A stretch of DNA of 64,000 nt from CAYTPI01 sp964439625. Its GTDB lineage: Bacteria; Chloroflexota; Anaerolineae; Aggregatilineales; UBA3940. The position numbers and the translations under genes are program-made. How positions within the stretch are numbered: the stretch's first letter is position 1; the number at the start of each line of letters is the position of its first letter. The notes beneath the pieces are model-generated. The model saw only the letters and a program-made list of their open reading frames with translations. It searched no databases and had not been told where the DNA came from. Shown in pieces: positions 1 through 8,041 of the stretch. The stretch is from positions 62,001 through 126,000 of the forward strand of contig CAYTPI010000009.1 of NCBI GenBank assembly GCA_964439625.1, written 5' to 3'.

Positions 1-90
1 TTGGTAGTGCCGGGCATCCTCTTGGATCTGGGCTTCAGTCTCTGTTGGTACCCATTCCCGAAGTCTGTATGTACTGGTGTTTTCTACCAT
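1..90 (-). CDS. Unknown protein, 5' end only
   Basis: The complement reads an open frame from an ATG at 90-88 to the window edge, giving 30 residues that begin MVENTSTYRLREW. An AGAAGGGA-like ribosome binding site lies just upstream on the minus strand, which supports the start. It follows the SH3b lipoprotein gene by 31 bp in the same direction and is probably cotranscribed with it. Too little of the protein is visible to assign a family. Confidence 0.5.
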   Translation of the reverse strand, partial: MVENTSTYRLREWVPTETEAQIQEDARHYQ

Positions 91-121
91 ATCTTTCCCT
101 TCTGTGACTTCAACTATCATA

Positions 122-1363
122 TTACTGAAGAATAATCAGTTCAGCATCATCCCAATAGGCATTGTTGATCGGTGCGCCAAACTCTGGTGCGCCGTAAGTA
201 AAGATCGTCACCATGCCACCTGTTGTCGTCGCCTCGACGGTAAACGGCGCATAAGTGTCCCAGATGACTTGCTCGGGTGACCAAACAATAGTCTCACTGA
301 AGGCATTCGTGCCACCGGTTGGGTCAATCCCCACGCGCATAAACAATGGGGCACCGCGCCCTTCGCGGTTGCTATCGCGCGCATCACAAATTGGCTCATC
401 GCCGTCAACAGGAATACAGAATGTGCTCCATGCATGCCCATAGATTGTTAGGCGTAAGCGTGCGTTGTCCGTTACTGCCACCTGCTGGTAGACGCCAGCC
501 AACCAGCGCGTTGATGGTCGAAACATCTGTTGGGCTGCTCCACCTGAGCGCACGCGGAATGGATCGCGGAACAACGGCGCAATTTCATATTCTGGTACCT
601 GATAAGTGTCCCCGACGTCATTGAACCACCACGCCGTCCAGCCGTTGGCAACTGCGCCACCACCCTCTGCCGTGGCGATTCGGTAGTAAGGCTCTTCGAA
701 ACCACCGTTAACTAGCAAATTGCCTGAAGCAAGTATACTCCTCGGTGCCTCAGACGGAGTAGGTGCTTCAGTTGCTACATCTGCTGGTAGTTCGTCCATA
801 GTAGGTTGGGTTTCCTTCGTAGCGTCTTCGGTCGGAACTGCTGTCGGTGTTGCTGCTTCGGCAACTGAGGTTGGTTCTAGCACTGTGGCTGTCTCATCGA
901 CTGAGCGAACTGGGGCTTCAGCAATCTGAGCCGCTGAGAAACCAACTAACGGTGCGAATATCCACCCTGCGCGCTCCTCACTGGCGGTAATATAGACCCA
1001 ATCGCTGTCTTCATTGCGTCCCTCAAGTTGAACGATTGTGCCAAATACTAAGCCGGTAATAACTTTGAAACCTGTGCCGGGCCCTGCACGCAGGTTAGAC
1101 CCAACGTTAACAAGGGCTTCTGGCTTAGGCGCCTCAGTCGTCGTTGGGGTCGGCTCATCCGTCGGGGTTTGGGTGGTTGCATCAATGGGTTCGGGTGTCG
1201 GCGTCACAAAGGTGACCTCGGGGTCACCTGCCTCGACAACTTCATAGATTGAGTTTTCATCTGGTGCGGCACTGGCACTGGCAGTAGTCGGCGTGTTGCA
1301 GCCAGCCAATAGCGCTGTGACACTTAATGCGATTGTAATCCCTGTAAAGCGTGCAAAGGTCAT
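122..1363 (-). CDS. SH3b-domain lipoprotein with C-terminal beta-sandwich-like domain
   Basis: Predicted surface lipoprotein of 413 residues. A hydrophobic signal ends in a lipobox LLAGC (Cys22), then comes a Pro/Thr/Glu-rich linker. A bacterial SH3 domain lies at about residues 81-130, with the typical NLRAGPGTGFKVI strand and W-V-Y-I. After a second linker, the last 200 residues (from LLVNGGFEEPYY) form a Trp-rich domain that resembles carbohydrate-binding jelly-rolls. A GAGGT site lies 4 bp before the ATG. It sits 16 bp after a close paralogue (1380-2627), and a third copy lies at 24899-26203. SH3b domains commonly bind peptidoglycan or other envelope ligands; the real ligand here is unknown. 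Confidence 0.85.
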   Translation of the reverse strand: MTFARFTGITIALSVTALLAGCNTPTTASASAAPDENSIYEVVEAGDPEVTFVTPTPEPIDATTQTPTDEPTPTTTEAPKPEALVNVGSNLRAGPGTGFKVITGLVFGTIVQLEGRNEDSDWVYITASEERAGWIFAPLVGFSAAQIAEAPVRSVDETATVLEPTSVAEAATPTAVPTEDATKETQPTMDELPADVATEAPTPSEAPRSILASGNLLVNGGFEEPYYRIATAEGGGAVANGWTAWWFNDVGDTYQVPEYEIAPLFRDPFRVRSGGAAQQMFRPSTRWLAGVYQQVAVTDNARLRLTIYGHAWSTFCIPVDGDEPICDARDSNREGRGAPLFMRVGIDPTGGTNAFSETIVWSPEQVIWDTYAPFTVEATTTGGMVTIFTYGAPEFGAPINNAYWDDAELIILQ

Positions 1364-1379
1364 TTTACCTCACTCGTTT

Positions 1380-2627
1380 CTAGCGGCTCGCCACCACAAC
1401 CAAGGATGCTGCATCCCAATACACATTATTGACGGTTCCAGGAAATTCTGGCGTGCTCCATGTGAATACCGTGATCGTTGAACTTTCTGCGACGGCTTCT
1501 ACGCTAAATTCGACGTAATTGTCCCAAGCGATCTTTTCATCTGACCAAATGATCTCTTCCGCTAGGCCGTCTGTGCCCCCAGTTGGGTCAATACCAACCT
1601 TCATATACATCGGGTTGCCGCTATCGCCGTAATTGGAGTCGCGTGGGTCACAGATATCCTCGTCGTTTTGACGGATGCAGAAGGTGCTCCAAGCATGCCC
1701 TTGGATGGTAAAACGAACGGCTTCACCAGGCGGCGCATCGACTGTTTGGTAAACACCAGCCAGCCACAACGTCGCCGGGCGAAATATCTGTTGGGCTGCT
1801 TCGCCGCTGTATACTCGGAATGCATCGCGAAATTCTGGGGCAACTTCATATTCTGGCACGGAGTAGTCGTCTCCCGCATCATTGAACCACCATGGTTCCC
1901 ACCCTTCAGCAACAGCCCCGCCACCTTCAAGTGTCGTTACGCGGAAGTAGGGTTCTTCAAAACCGCCGTTAGTCAGGAGGTTCGAGCCTGCGGGTATGTC
2001 TTCCCCTGAAGTTTCGGGTGTTGCTGATTCTGCTCCAGGACTCTCAGTTTGCGCTGGGGGTTGCGTGGCACCAACTTGGGGCTCAGGGCGGTTTGCAAGC
2101 GGCGTCAGGGCTTCTGCCGGAGCTTGTGGCGTAGGTAGTTCAGTTGAGTTCAAGACTGGAATTGTCGTCAATTCTTGGGTGAAGCTCAAGCGTTCGGTGT
2201 TGACCCAGCCGATGATGCCTGTCGGTGTGGCAATCAGCACCCATTCAGCGAAGGAGTCGCGACCCTGGGCAAAGGCAGGAATACCGCCTGGAACTGCCGG
2301 CGCAATAATGTCGAATTGTAAACCAGGGCCACTGCGGACGTTCGCCTCTGAGGTGATCTGACCGCGGATATTCGTGCGAATTTGAGGTATTGGCACTGCA
2401 TCTGCTTGATCATCTCCACGATTGGCGTCTTCCGGTACAGGAGTCGCTGTTGGGGGTAGTGGTTGAGTTGGCAGCGGTGTGAACGTCGGCTGTGGCGTCA
2501 ATGTTGGTTGGGGCGGATAGGTTGGCTGTGGGGTATACGTGGGCACGGCACCAGCCCCTGCGCCACAGGCAGAAAGCAGCACCATAGAAACTACAGCGGC
2601 TATTACGTTACGAATCAAATTGGTCAT
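1380..2627 (-). CDS. SH3b-domain lipoprotein, paralogue of 122-1363
   Basis: Lipoprotein of 415 residues with the same architecture as its downstream neighbour. The signal peptide has lipobox LLSAC (Cys21). A low-complexity run of repeated P-T-Y-x-P-Q-P units follows (about residues 28-65), then an SH3b domain at about 90-150 (ANVRSGPGLQFDII), a Pro/Ala linker, and the C-terminal domain starting LLTNGGFEEPYF. The shared C-terminal motifs include GGGAVA, PEYE(V/I)AP, AAQQ(I/M)FRP, GHAWSTFCI and VGIDPTGGT, so the pair arose by tandem duplication. It is the first gene of a minus-strand unit reaching past the window edge. No strong ribosome site is visible before the ATG. Envelope location is inferred from the lipobox. 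Confidence 0.85.
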   Translation of the reverse strand: MTNLIRNVIAAVVSMVLLSACGAGAGAVPTYTPQPTYPPQPTLTPQPTFTPLPTQPLPPTATPVPEDANRGDDQADAVPIPQIRTNIRGQITSEANVRSGPGLQFDIIAPAVPGGIPAFAQGRDSFAEWVLIATPTGIIGWVNTERLSFTQELTTIPVLNSTELPTPQAPAEALTPLANRPEPQVGATQPPAQTESPGAESATPETSGEDIPAGSNLLTNGGFEEPYFRVTTLEGGGAVAEGWEPWWFNDAGDDYSVPEYEVAPEFRDAFRVYSGEAAQQIFRPATLWLAGVYQTVDAPPGEAVRFTIQGHAWSTFCIRQNDEDICDPRDSNYGDSGNPMYMKVGIDPTGGTDGLAEEIIWSDEKIAWDNYVEFSVEAVAESSTITVFTWSTPEFPGTVNNVYWDAASLVVVASR

Positions 2628-2680
2628 TATCTTGCTGACTTAATACTTTGTCTAAGGGTATATGCAAGCCAGCATTATAG

Positions 2681-2700
2681 CGCACTGTCGAAACAGTGCG
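2681..2700 (-). terminator. Hairpin after the potassium channel gene
   Basis: A perfect 8-bp stem (CGCACTGT/ACAGTGCG) encloses a 4-base loop directly after the stop codon of the channel gene (2702) and before the lipoprotein at 2627. On the minus strand it is not followed by a T-run, so it may be a weak terminator or an mRNA 3'-end stabiliser rather than a classical intrinsic terminator. Confidence 0.45.
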
Positions 2701-2701
2701 A

Positions 2702-3772
2702 CTACTCATTAGAAGCATAAGTCGCTGTCGTCAGGTTTCGTAACGCGGCCCGTTGTTTCGCATTGCCCATCACAATCAAGACATCCCCGCGGCGCAGCAT
2801 GGTATTCGCCCCTGGGTTGAAGGTGTACCCTTTGTCTATCTCAACGATTGCAACCACCAGCAGCCCCTTGGTTATGTGAGCAATGTCTGCTTCACCAAGC
2901 GACTTATCAAGAATAGCTGGGACATCTTCTACCCGTACTTCTTCTATACCGAGCGATTGGTCGGGCACACGCATCAATTCGTCCATCAATGATACGGTTG
3001 TCGGGCGCAGCATTACAGAGGCAATCCGTTGCCCACCCATAATGTTTGGGGAAATAACATCATCTGCCCCGGCGCGTCTGAGCTTGTCGTAATTATCATC
3101 TTCGATCAGGCGGGATACAATACGAATGTCGCTATTTAAGGAGCGTGCCGTGAGGACTATAAACACGTTGTCTTTGTCGTTTGAGACAGCGGCAACTAAG
3201 CCACGAGCATGGTTAATACCTGCCTTGCGTAGTACTTCATCATTCGTTGCATCCCCAGCGATATGCAGCACGTCATCATATGTGTTTTGCAGAGTAGAGA
3301 TATGCGTAGGTTTAGGATCAACGATGACGAAGGGCGCACCTGTACGGATAAATTCCTCAGCGATGTGGATGCCGGTCGAGCCGCAGCCGCAGAGAATAAT
3401 ATGATCACGCAGCCGTTCTATCTTTCGTTCCATGCGGTGTCCTCGAATTGTTTGTCTGATTTCACCCTCGAATAAAAAGGCAGTCAGTTGCGACAGCGAA
3501 AAACCACCGATCAGCAATGATGTTGAGATCAGTGCAATCGTAAAAATTCGCCCTTTGGCAGAAAGTTCATTTGTTTCTCCATAACCGATTGTCGTCACCG
3601 TGATGACGGTCATGTAGAAAGCATCTAGTATTGACCAACCTTCTATGACTGTATAGCCAATTGTGCCAGCTACGAAAACAGATAGGATCAAGCCAACCGC
3701 AATCATAAAGCGCGCCCGTCGGAAGGCGGTTACCAGCCCAGAGAGAAAACCAAATGTTTGTTCCTGCCGCAT
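2702..3772 (-). CDS. Two-TM potassium channel with TrkA N/C (RCK) domains
   Basis: Ligand-gated K+ channel subunit of 356 residues in the cytoplasmic membrane. TM1 lies at about residues 20-42. The pore helix and selectivity filter TTIGYG are at residues 60-65, followed by TM2 at about 76-98. A Rossmann-type TrkA_N domain begins with ILCGCGSTG near residue 126, and a TrkA_C domain follows at about 270-350. This is the usual MthK/YugO-like layout. The start ATG shares its first base with the thrB stop (TAATG arrangement on the minus strand), so translation is probably coupled to thrB. The link to threonine synthesis is not functionally obvious. Confidence 0.92.
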   Translation of the reverse strand: MRQEQTFGFLSGLVTAFRRARFMIAVGLILSVFVAGTIGYTVIEGWSILDAFYMTVITVTTIGYGETNELSAKGRIFTIALISTSLLIGGFSLSQLTAFLFEGEIRQTIRGHRMERKIERLRDHIILCGCGSTGIHIAEEFIRTGAPFVIVDPKPTHISTLQNTYDDVLHIAGDATNDEVLRKAGINHARGLVAAVSNDKDNVFIVLTARSLNSDIRIVSRLIEDDNYDKLRRAGADDVISPNIMGGQRIASVMLRPTTVSLMDELMRVPDQSLGIEEVRVEDVPAILDKSLGEADIAHITKGLLVVAIVEIDKGYTFNPGANTMLRRGDVLIVMGNAKQRAALRNLTTATYASNE

Positions 3773-4677
3773 TACGTGCGTATCTCTGCAACTGTGCCCA
3801 TGTGCTGAACCGGCAGCACCCAGTAATCAGCTTTGGCCTTGCCAGAACACTCGAAAGCAGCAACCATCAATTGGCCAAGCGTCTCATAATCACTGTCGCC
3901 AAATGCAATCACTGAGGGGCCAGCGCCACTAATCGTAACGGCTGCGTCTGCCCCTTTTGCCGCTGCTTCTACAGCATCGTAACCGGGGATTGCTGCTCGT
4001 CGGTATGGGACGTGCATCCGATCGGACATTGCCCGGCACAATAGCTCAATATCGCCGTCCATCAGAGCTTTGATCACCAACCCGACATAACCTAAGTTTG
4101 CGACCGCATCTGAGTAGTTAATTGTAGCTGGTAATACTGCGCGCTGTTGCGCGGTCGAGACAAAAATCCGAGGCATGGCAACCACAGCGGTAATTGGCGG
4201 CACGTCAATTTTGCGGAAGATGAGGTCGCCATCAGCTACCGTACTGACTGTCAGGCCGCCGTACAGAGCTGGTGTGACGTTATCCGGGTGGTGTTCCATC
4301 TCAACTGCCAGCGACAGGATGTCTTCCGGAGCAAGTGGTGTGCCCAGTAAAGTATTGGCCCCTACCAGACCACCGACAATAGCGGCAGCACTGCTACCAA
4401 GGCCACTGCCGAGTGGAATTCTGTTGTGCATCTTCACTGATAAAGGTGGTAGCACGAGGCCAACGCGTTGGTAAAGTAAACGCATCGCTTGAATGCTTAG
4501 ATTGTCAGCATCTGTTGGTAATACACCCTGACCAACTCCAGTAATGGTAATGTTGAGCTCGTCTGCATCGGTTGAAATCTCGATGTCGTTATACAAACTG
4601 AGCGCCAGCCCGAGGCAGTCGAAGCCGGGGCCAAGGTTTGCCGAAGTGGCGGGTGTCTGAATTCGGTAAGTTGGCAT
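3772..4677 (-). CDS. thrB: Homoserine kinase
   Basis: Phosphorylates homoserine to O-phosphohomoserine, the substrate of threonine synthase, in the cytoplasm. The 301-residue length is normal. The N-terminus carries the family motif PATSANLGPGFDCLGLAL, and the GHMP-kinase ATP loop PLGSGLGSSAAA lies at residues 88-99. A C-terminal GHMP motif TISGAGPSV is present. An AAAGGT site lies 6 bp before the ATG. thrC is upstream in the same direction (5356-6471), separated by a small lipoprotein gene with its own terminator. The last base overlaps the channel gene start. Confidence 0.95.
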   Translation of the reverse strand: MPTYRIQTPATSANLGPGFDCLGLALSLYNDIEISTDADELNITITGVGQGVLPTDADNLSIQAMRLLYQRVGLVLPPLSVKMHNRIPLGSGLGSSAAAIVGGLVGANTLLGTPLAPEDILSLAVEMEHHPDNVTPALYGGLTVSTVADGDLIFRKIDVPPITAVVAMPRIFVSTAQQRAVLPATINYSDAVANLGYVGLVIKALMDGDIELLCRAMSDRMHVPYRRAAIPGYDAVEAAAKGADAAVTISGAGPSVIAFGDSDYETLGQLMVAAFECSGKAKADYWVLPVQHMGTVAEIRT

Positions 4678-4747
4678 GAATGACCTTTCAGATGCGGCCT
4701 AAATTATAGCATAAACTGGTTAAATTCAAGCCTTGGTGCCACAAATA

Positions 4748-4780
4748 AAACCGGGAGAACACAGCAACTGCTCCCGGTTT
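4748..4780 (-). terminator. Rho-independent terminator after the small lipoprotein gene
   Basis: A 10-bp perfect stem (AAACCGGGAG/CTCCCGGTTT) has a 13-base loop. Read on the minus strand it continues into TTTTATTTG. It lies between the lipoprotein stop (4809) and the thrB start (4677), so it should end transcription coming from the thrC side. Confidence 0.8.
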
Positions 4781-4808
4781 CGCATCTGAAGGATGCTGGC
4801 TAGGTTTC

Positions 4809-5237
4809 TTATTCGAATAAGAAAATCCCGCAGGTGCCTGTCTGGCCAGAGACAAATTCAACGGTCTCGCCACCGTAGCTAAAGTCGGAAACGAATTCAT
4901 CCGTCCATTGACCATTGCTGTTTAAACAGGCAATGTCATGGTTGGACGGGTTGCTTGGCTGGCAGTTCTCATAGTCACTTAAATTGACGATGCGATCACC
5001 TTGAGTACCTACGTCAAAGATGCCGCAGGGTGTGTTTCCAGCGTCATTGGCAACCTCCAGCAGGACATCAGCTTCTGGCCCAGTTATCGGTTGTACCGCC
5101 GGCTCAAACTCGGCAGGTACACTGCCACCCTCTGGGGCGGCTCTTGGCTCTTCACCGCCACCACCGCATGCAACCAGTAGCATGGCGATGAGGGCAATGA
5201 CTGTAACCTGTATAACGCTTGAAATGGTCTTGTTCAT
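4809..5237 (-). CDS. Small secreted lipoprotein of unknown function
   Basis: Protein of 142 residues with a signal peptide and lipobox LLVAC (Cys24), then GGGG and a short acidic linker. The mature part has six cysteines besides the lipid Cys, including PCGIFD, NCQP, IACL and GTCGIF. The repeated CGIF pairs suggest disulfides in an extracytoplasmic fold. I recognise no family. The gene lies between thrC and thrB with a hairpin on each side, so it is probably an independent transcription unit. Nothing ties it to threonine synthesis. Confidence 0.75.
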   Translation of the reverse strand: MNKTISSVIQVTVIALIAMLLVACGGGGEEPRAAPEGGSVPAEFEPAVQPITGPEADVLLEVANDAGNTPCGIFDVGTQGDRIVNLSDYENCQPSNPSNHDIACLNSNGQWTDEFVSDFSYGGETVEFVSGQTGTCGIFLFE

Positions 5238-5269
5238 CTCAACTTCCTTAGTTTCTTCTCCAAATTAAG

Positions 5270-5301
5270 ATAGAGTAACTACTTTTGCATAGCCACTCTA
5301 T
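5270..5301 (-). terminator. Hairpin between thrC and the lipoprotein gene
   Basis: A 12-bp stem (ATAGAGT plus a five-pair extension with two G-T pairs) closes an 8-base loop. It lies 54 bp after the thrC stop and 32 bp before the lipoprotein start. The minus-strand tail CTTAATTT is only weakly T-rich. It could be the thrC terminator or a structure in the lipoprotein leader. Confidence 0.4.
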
Positions 5302-5355
5302 GATTGTTTACCCTATTCAAGATGCAAGTGCCAACTGCAACTTGCAACAGGGAAT

Positions 5356-6471
5356 TTAGGCGTGTGCGCCAAGGTAGTCTTCAAAGGCATCAAAGGTTGG
5401 CGCAATAGTTGCCAAGTCGGAACGGGTGGTTTTCAAAACCGCCTTCGGGTCTTTCAGGCCATGTCCAGTGACGACGCAGACGACCCGTTGACCTTTAACG
5501 TTGATTGTGCCTTGTGCAATAGACTGCCTCAACCCAGCGATGCCCGCCGCTGACGCAGGCTCAACGAAAACCCCTTCCAACGTTGAAAGCATCCGCCACG
5601 TCTCTAGAATGTGCTCATCGGTGGCATCTATGATCATACCCTTTGACTGATCGCGAGCGTCTTCTGCTTGGCCCCAGCGCGCTGGGTTACCGATCCGAAT
5701 GGCGGTTGCCACTGTTTCTGGTTGTTTAACAACTTCTCCGCGGACAATCGGGTTAGCACCGCTGGCCTGCGTGCCGAGCATTCTCGGTGTAGATTGTGCT
5801 CTACCGATCGCTTGATACTGTTGGAAGCCCATCCAATAAGCTGTGATGTTACCTGCGTTGCCGACCGGTAAGCACAGCCAATCGGGAGCATCACCAAGGA
5901 CATCGACAATCTCAAACGCGGCAGTCTTTTGACCTTCCAGCCGGTAGGGGTTGATCGAATTTACCAGTTTTATCGGCAGTTTTTCGGTTGCTTCGCGTAC
6001 CAAATCTAACCCCGCATCGAAGTTACCAGTGATGTTGACAACTTCTGCCCCATAAGCCAGTGAGCCAGCCAGCTTGCCTTGTGCAATCTTGCCCTCAGGC
6101 ACAATGACAATGCAGCGTAGCCCTGCTCGAGCTGAATAAGCTGCCGCCGCCGCTGCTGTATTGCCGGTACTGGCGCAGATAACAGCTTCTGCCCCTTCAT
6201 GGACTGCCTGCGTGATTGCCGCCGTCATCCCACGATCTTTAAATGACCCTGTTGGGTTCAGCCCTTCGTATTTTACATAAAGCTCAAACCCGCCACCGAG
6301 TGCATCTGCCAGCCGGGGTACTGGTATTAAAGGCGTGTTGCCCTCTAAAAGGGTAATTGCCTCAGCATCTTGCGGTATATCAAGCAGGGGGCGATACCGG
6401 TTAACAACACCCATCCAACAACCTTGGTTCAGGGCGCAGAAGATACGTGCTGTGTCTTTTGTGTTCTGCAT
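5356..6471 (-). CDS. thrC: Threonine synthase
   Basis: PLP enzyme converting O-phosphohomoserine to threonine plus phosphate. The 371 residues match the short bacterial/archaeal thrC class of fold-type II enzymes. The PLP lysine is K78 in NPTGSFKDRG. ASTGNTAAAAAAY and the phosphate-binding glycines of LPVGNAGNITAY are present. The N-terminal CWMGVVNRYRPLL matches the family start W-x-G-(V/L)-(I/V)-x-x-Y, so the upstream ATG at 6471 is favoured. The gene is upstream of thrB in the same direction. No aspartate kinase or homoserine dehydrogenase is in the window. Confidence 0.95.
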   Translation of the reverse strand: MQNTKDTARIFCALNQGCWMGVVNRYRPLLDIPQDAEAITLLEGNTPLIPVPRLADALGGGFELYVKYEGLNPTGSFKDRGMTAAITQAVHEGAEAVICASTGNTAAAAAAYSARAGLRCIVIVPEGKIAQGKLAGSLAYGAEVVNITGNFDAGLDLVREATEKLPIKLVNSINPYRLEGQKTAAFEIVDVLGDAPDWLCLPVGNAGNITAYWMGFQQYQAIGRAQSTPRMLGTQASGANPIVRGEVVKQPETVATAIRIGNPARWGQAEDARDQSKGMIIDATDEHILETWRMLSTLEGVFVEPASAAGIAGLRQSIAQGTINVKGQRVVCVVTGHGLKDPKAVLKTTRSDLATIAPTFDAFEDYLGAHA

Positions 6472-6544
6472 ACAGTCTCAATCATCTCATATATCATGAC
6501 AGATAGAACAGTTTATATAGTCGTTACCGTTTTTCCAATAATAC

Positions 6545-7942
6545 CTAACCCGTCTCTGGCACGGGGCAAGGCTGGTTATCCGATGGTGGACGCCACTCGT
6601 TGTATGTTCCTTCGACGACGAATACCTCTTGCAGAAGGATGAATTCACCATCTGAAACGGTCACAAGCCATTCGCCCGAGCGTAATCCTTCAGGAGCAGT
6701 GAGCGATAATGTGTTTTCACCTGAACCCGGTTCGCTGAGTTGACAGTCTTTATATTCAACCCAAGTGTCGAACACCCCTTGGTCACCTAATGGACGCCAT
6801 GCCCAGTTTTGCTGAAAGGTGGCAGATGCTGGGGCCCCTGTATATTCAAACTTGACCAGAACTTCATCCGCTTGTTCGCTGATGACGCGCTGATCGTTGC
6901 AGGCTCGTAGGGCTACCGGCTCGCAAATTGTGACGTTAGAAATAGTGGTAGTACGCACAACCTCACTGACGTAAATGGCGTCTTCAAAGTCTGGCTTCTC
7001 ACCCCGTGGAACGCCACACTCAGGGTTACAGGTATAGGTGGTAGCGCTACTACCGGCAACAGATAGGATTTTCGTTGGGTCTACATTGACTCCTACGGGG
7101 AACACATCAATCTGGGCGATCAAGCTCCCGTCTGCACCAACTGTGGCATTCTGCTGGTCAACAAGACTGTAAGAAACATAGTGACGTTCATTGCCATCGA
7201 CAGACCGCTGTTCAACCAATTCAAAGTAACGCAGCAAAACGGTCTCGTTTGGCTGGAAGCCAGCAATCCAAACGACGTCTTTGCCGACCCAATCCGCCAC
7301 AGCTTCGGTTGGCGCCTCCAAAGTGACTATGTCAGATAACAGCATATTTTCTTCAGCATCTGTGATTGTCATCTGGTAGGAACCAGGCGGCGTATCAATC
7401 GGATAACTGTAACGTAGTTCCGCACAGATATTAGAGTCAGTCTCATTGAATGAAATCAAAGGCTCCAATTCAAACTCATCTGGAAATAGCAATAACGCGC
7501 TGATTTCTTGATTGGGTAAGCCACAGGCACACCACTCTAAGCGATTCCGACCCGGGTCGGTTCTGGTTAAAATGTTTTCGGTACCACCGTTGAAGCGGCT
7601 GACCCATGTTGGCGTACTTTCCGCGGAGTTACAAGGGTTGCGCTCTGTAACCCGTGGTAAAGCTGGGATACCTTCAAGCTCAAACTGGTAAAAACGAGGA
7701 TCAACGGTTGTTGCGGAACCGCCCATCGTGACTAATGGTGTAGTAGGTTCATTGCCTCCGGGGCCGGTGGCGGGCTGTGGTGCGGCTCCTGGCTGCCCCT
7801 CCGATGGGACTGAAATCGGTGCTGTTGGTGGTAACGATGTTGGCACCTCCGGTATGGTGTTGCTGCTTCCACACCCCGCAATTATCAGGGTGATGGTACC
7901 AATCAGGCTGAAAGCGATAAGGCGACTGATTTTGCTCTGCAT
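6545..7942 (-). CDS. Large secreted lipoprotein of unknown function
   Basis: Predicted lipoprotein of 465 residues. The signal peptide ends in lipobox LIIAGC (Cys24), followed by a Pro/Gly/Ser linker to about residue 85. The mature part holds several cysteines (for example WCACGLPNQ and TYTCNPECGVPRGEKP) and at least two segments that look like beta-sandwich modules, containing PPGSYQMTITDAEEN and RSGEWLVTVSDGEFIL. These two segments resemble each other and may be internal repeats. A GGGGGT stretch precedes the ATG at 7942; a second in-frame ATG at 7954 lacks a ribosome site. It lies between hemH and thrC on the same strand. Function unknown. Confidence 0.75.
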   Translation of the reverse strand: MQSKISRLIAFSLIGTITLIIAGCGSSNTIPEVPTSLPPTAPISVPSEGQPGAAPQPATGPGGNEPTTPLVTMGGSATTVDPRFYQFELEGIPALPRVTERNPCNSAESTPTWVSRFNGGTENILTRTDPGRNRLEWCACGLPNQEISALLLFPDEFELEPLISFNETDSNICAELRYSYPIDTPPGSYQMTITDAEENMLLSDIVTLEAPTEAVADWVGKDVVWIAGFQPNETVLLRYFELVEQRSVDGNERHYVSYSLVDQQNATVGADGSLIAQIDVFPVGVNVDPTKILSVAGSSATTYTCNPECGVPRGEKPDFEDAIYVSEVVRTTTISNVTICEPVALRACNDQRVISEQADEVLVKFEYTGAPASATFQQNWAWRPLGDQGVFDTWVEYKDCQLSEPGSGENTLSLTAPEGLRSGEWLVTVSDGEFILLQEVFVVEGTYNEWRPPSDNQPCPVPETG

Positions 7943-8041
7943 GAATACCCCCATGGTGGATGTTTTGATGCGTAACTCGACCTATTGTAATCGCAACTAT
8001 TCGATTGGCCCCATCATCCCACTAATTTCTACAAGATTGTC

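Noticed and set aside
1996..2361. Several long ORFs on the opposite strand of real genes, for example 1996-2361, 16223-16687, 51178-51660 and 55714-56346
   Set aside because: They lie antisense or out of frame to well supported genes, lack ribosome sites and have atypical composition.
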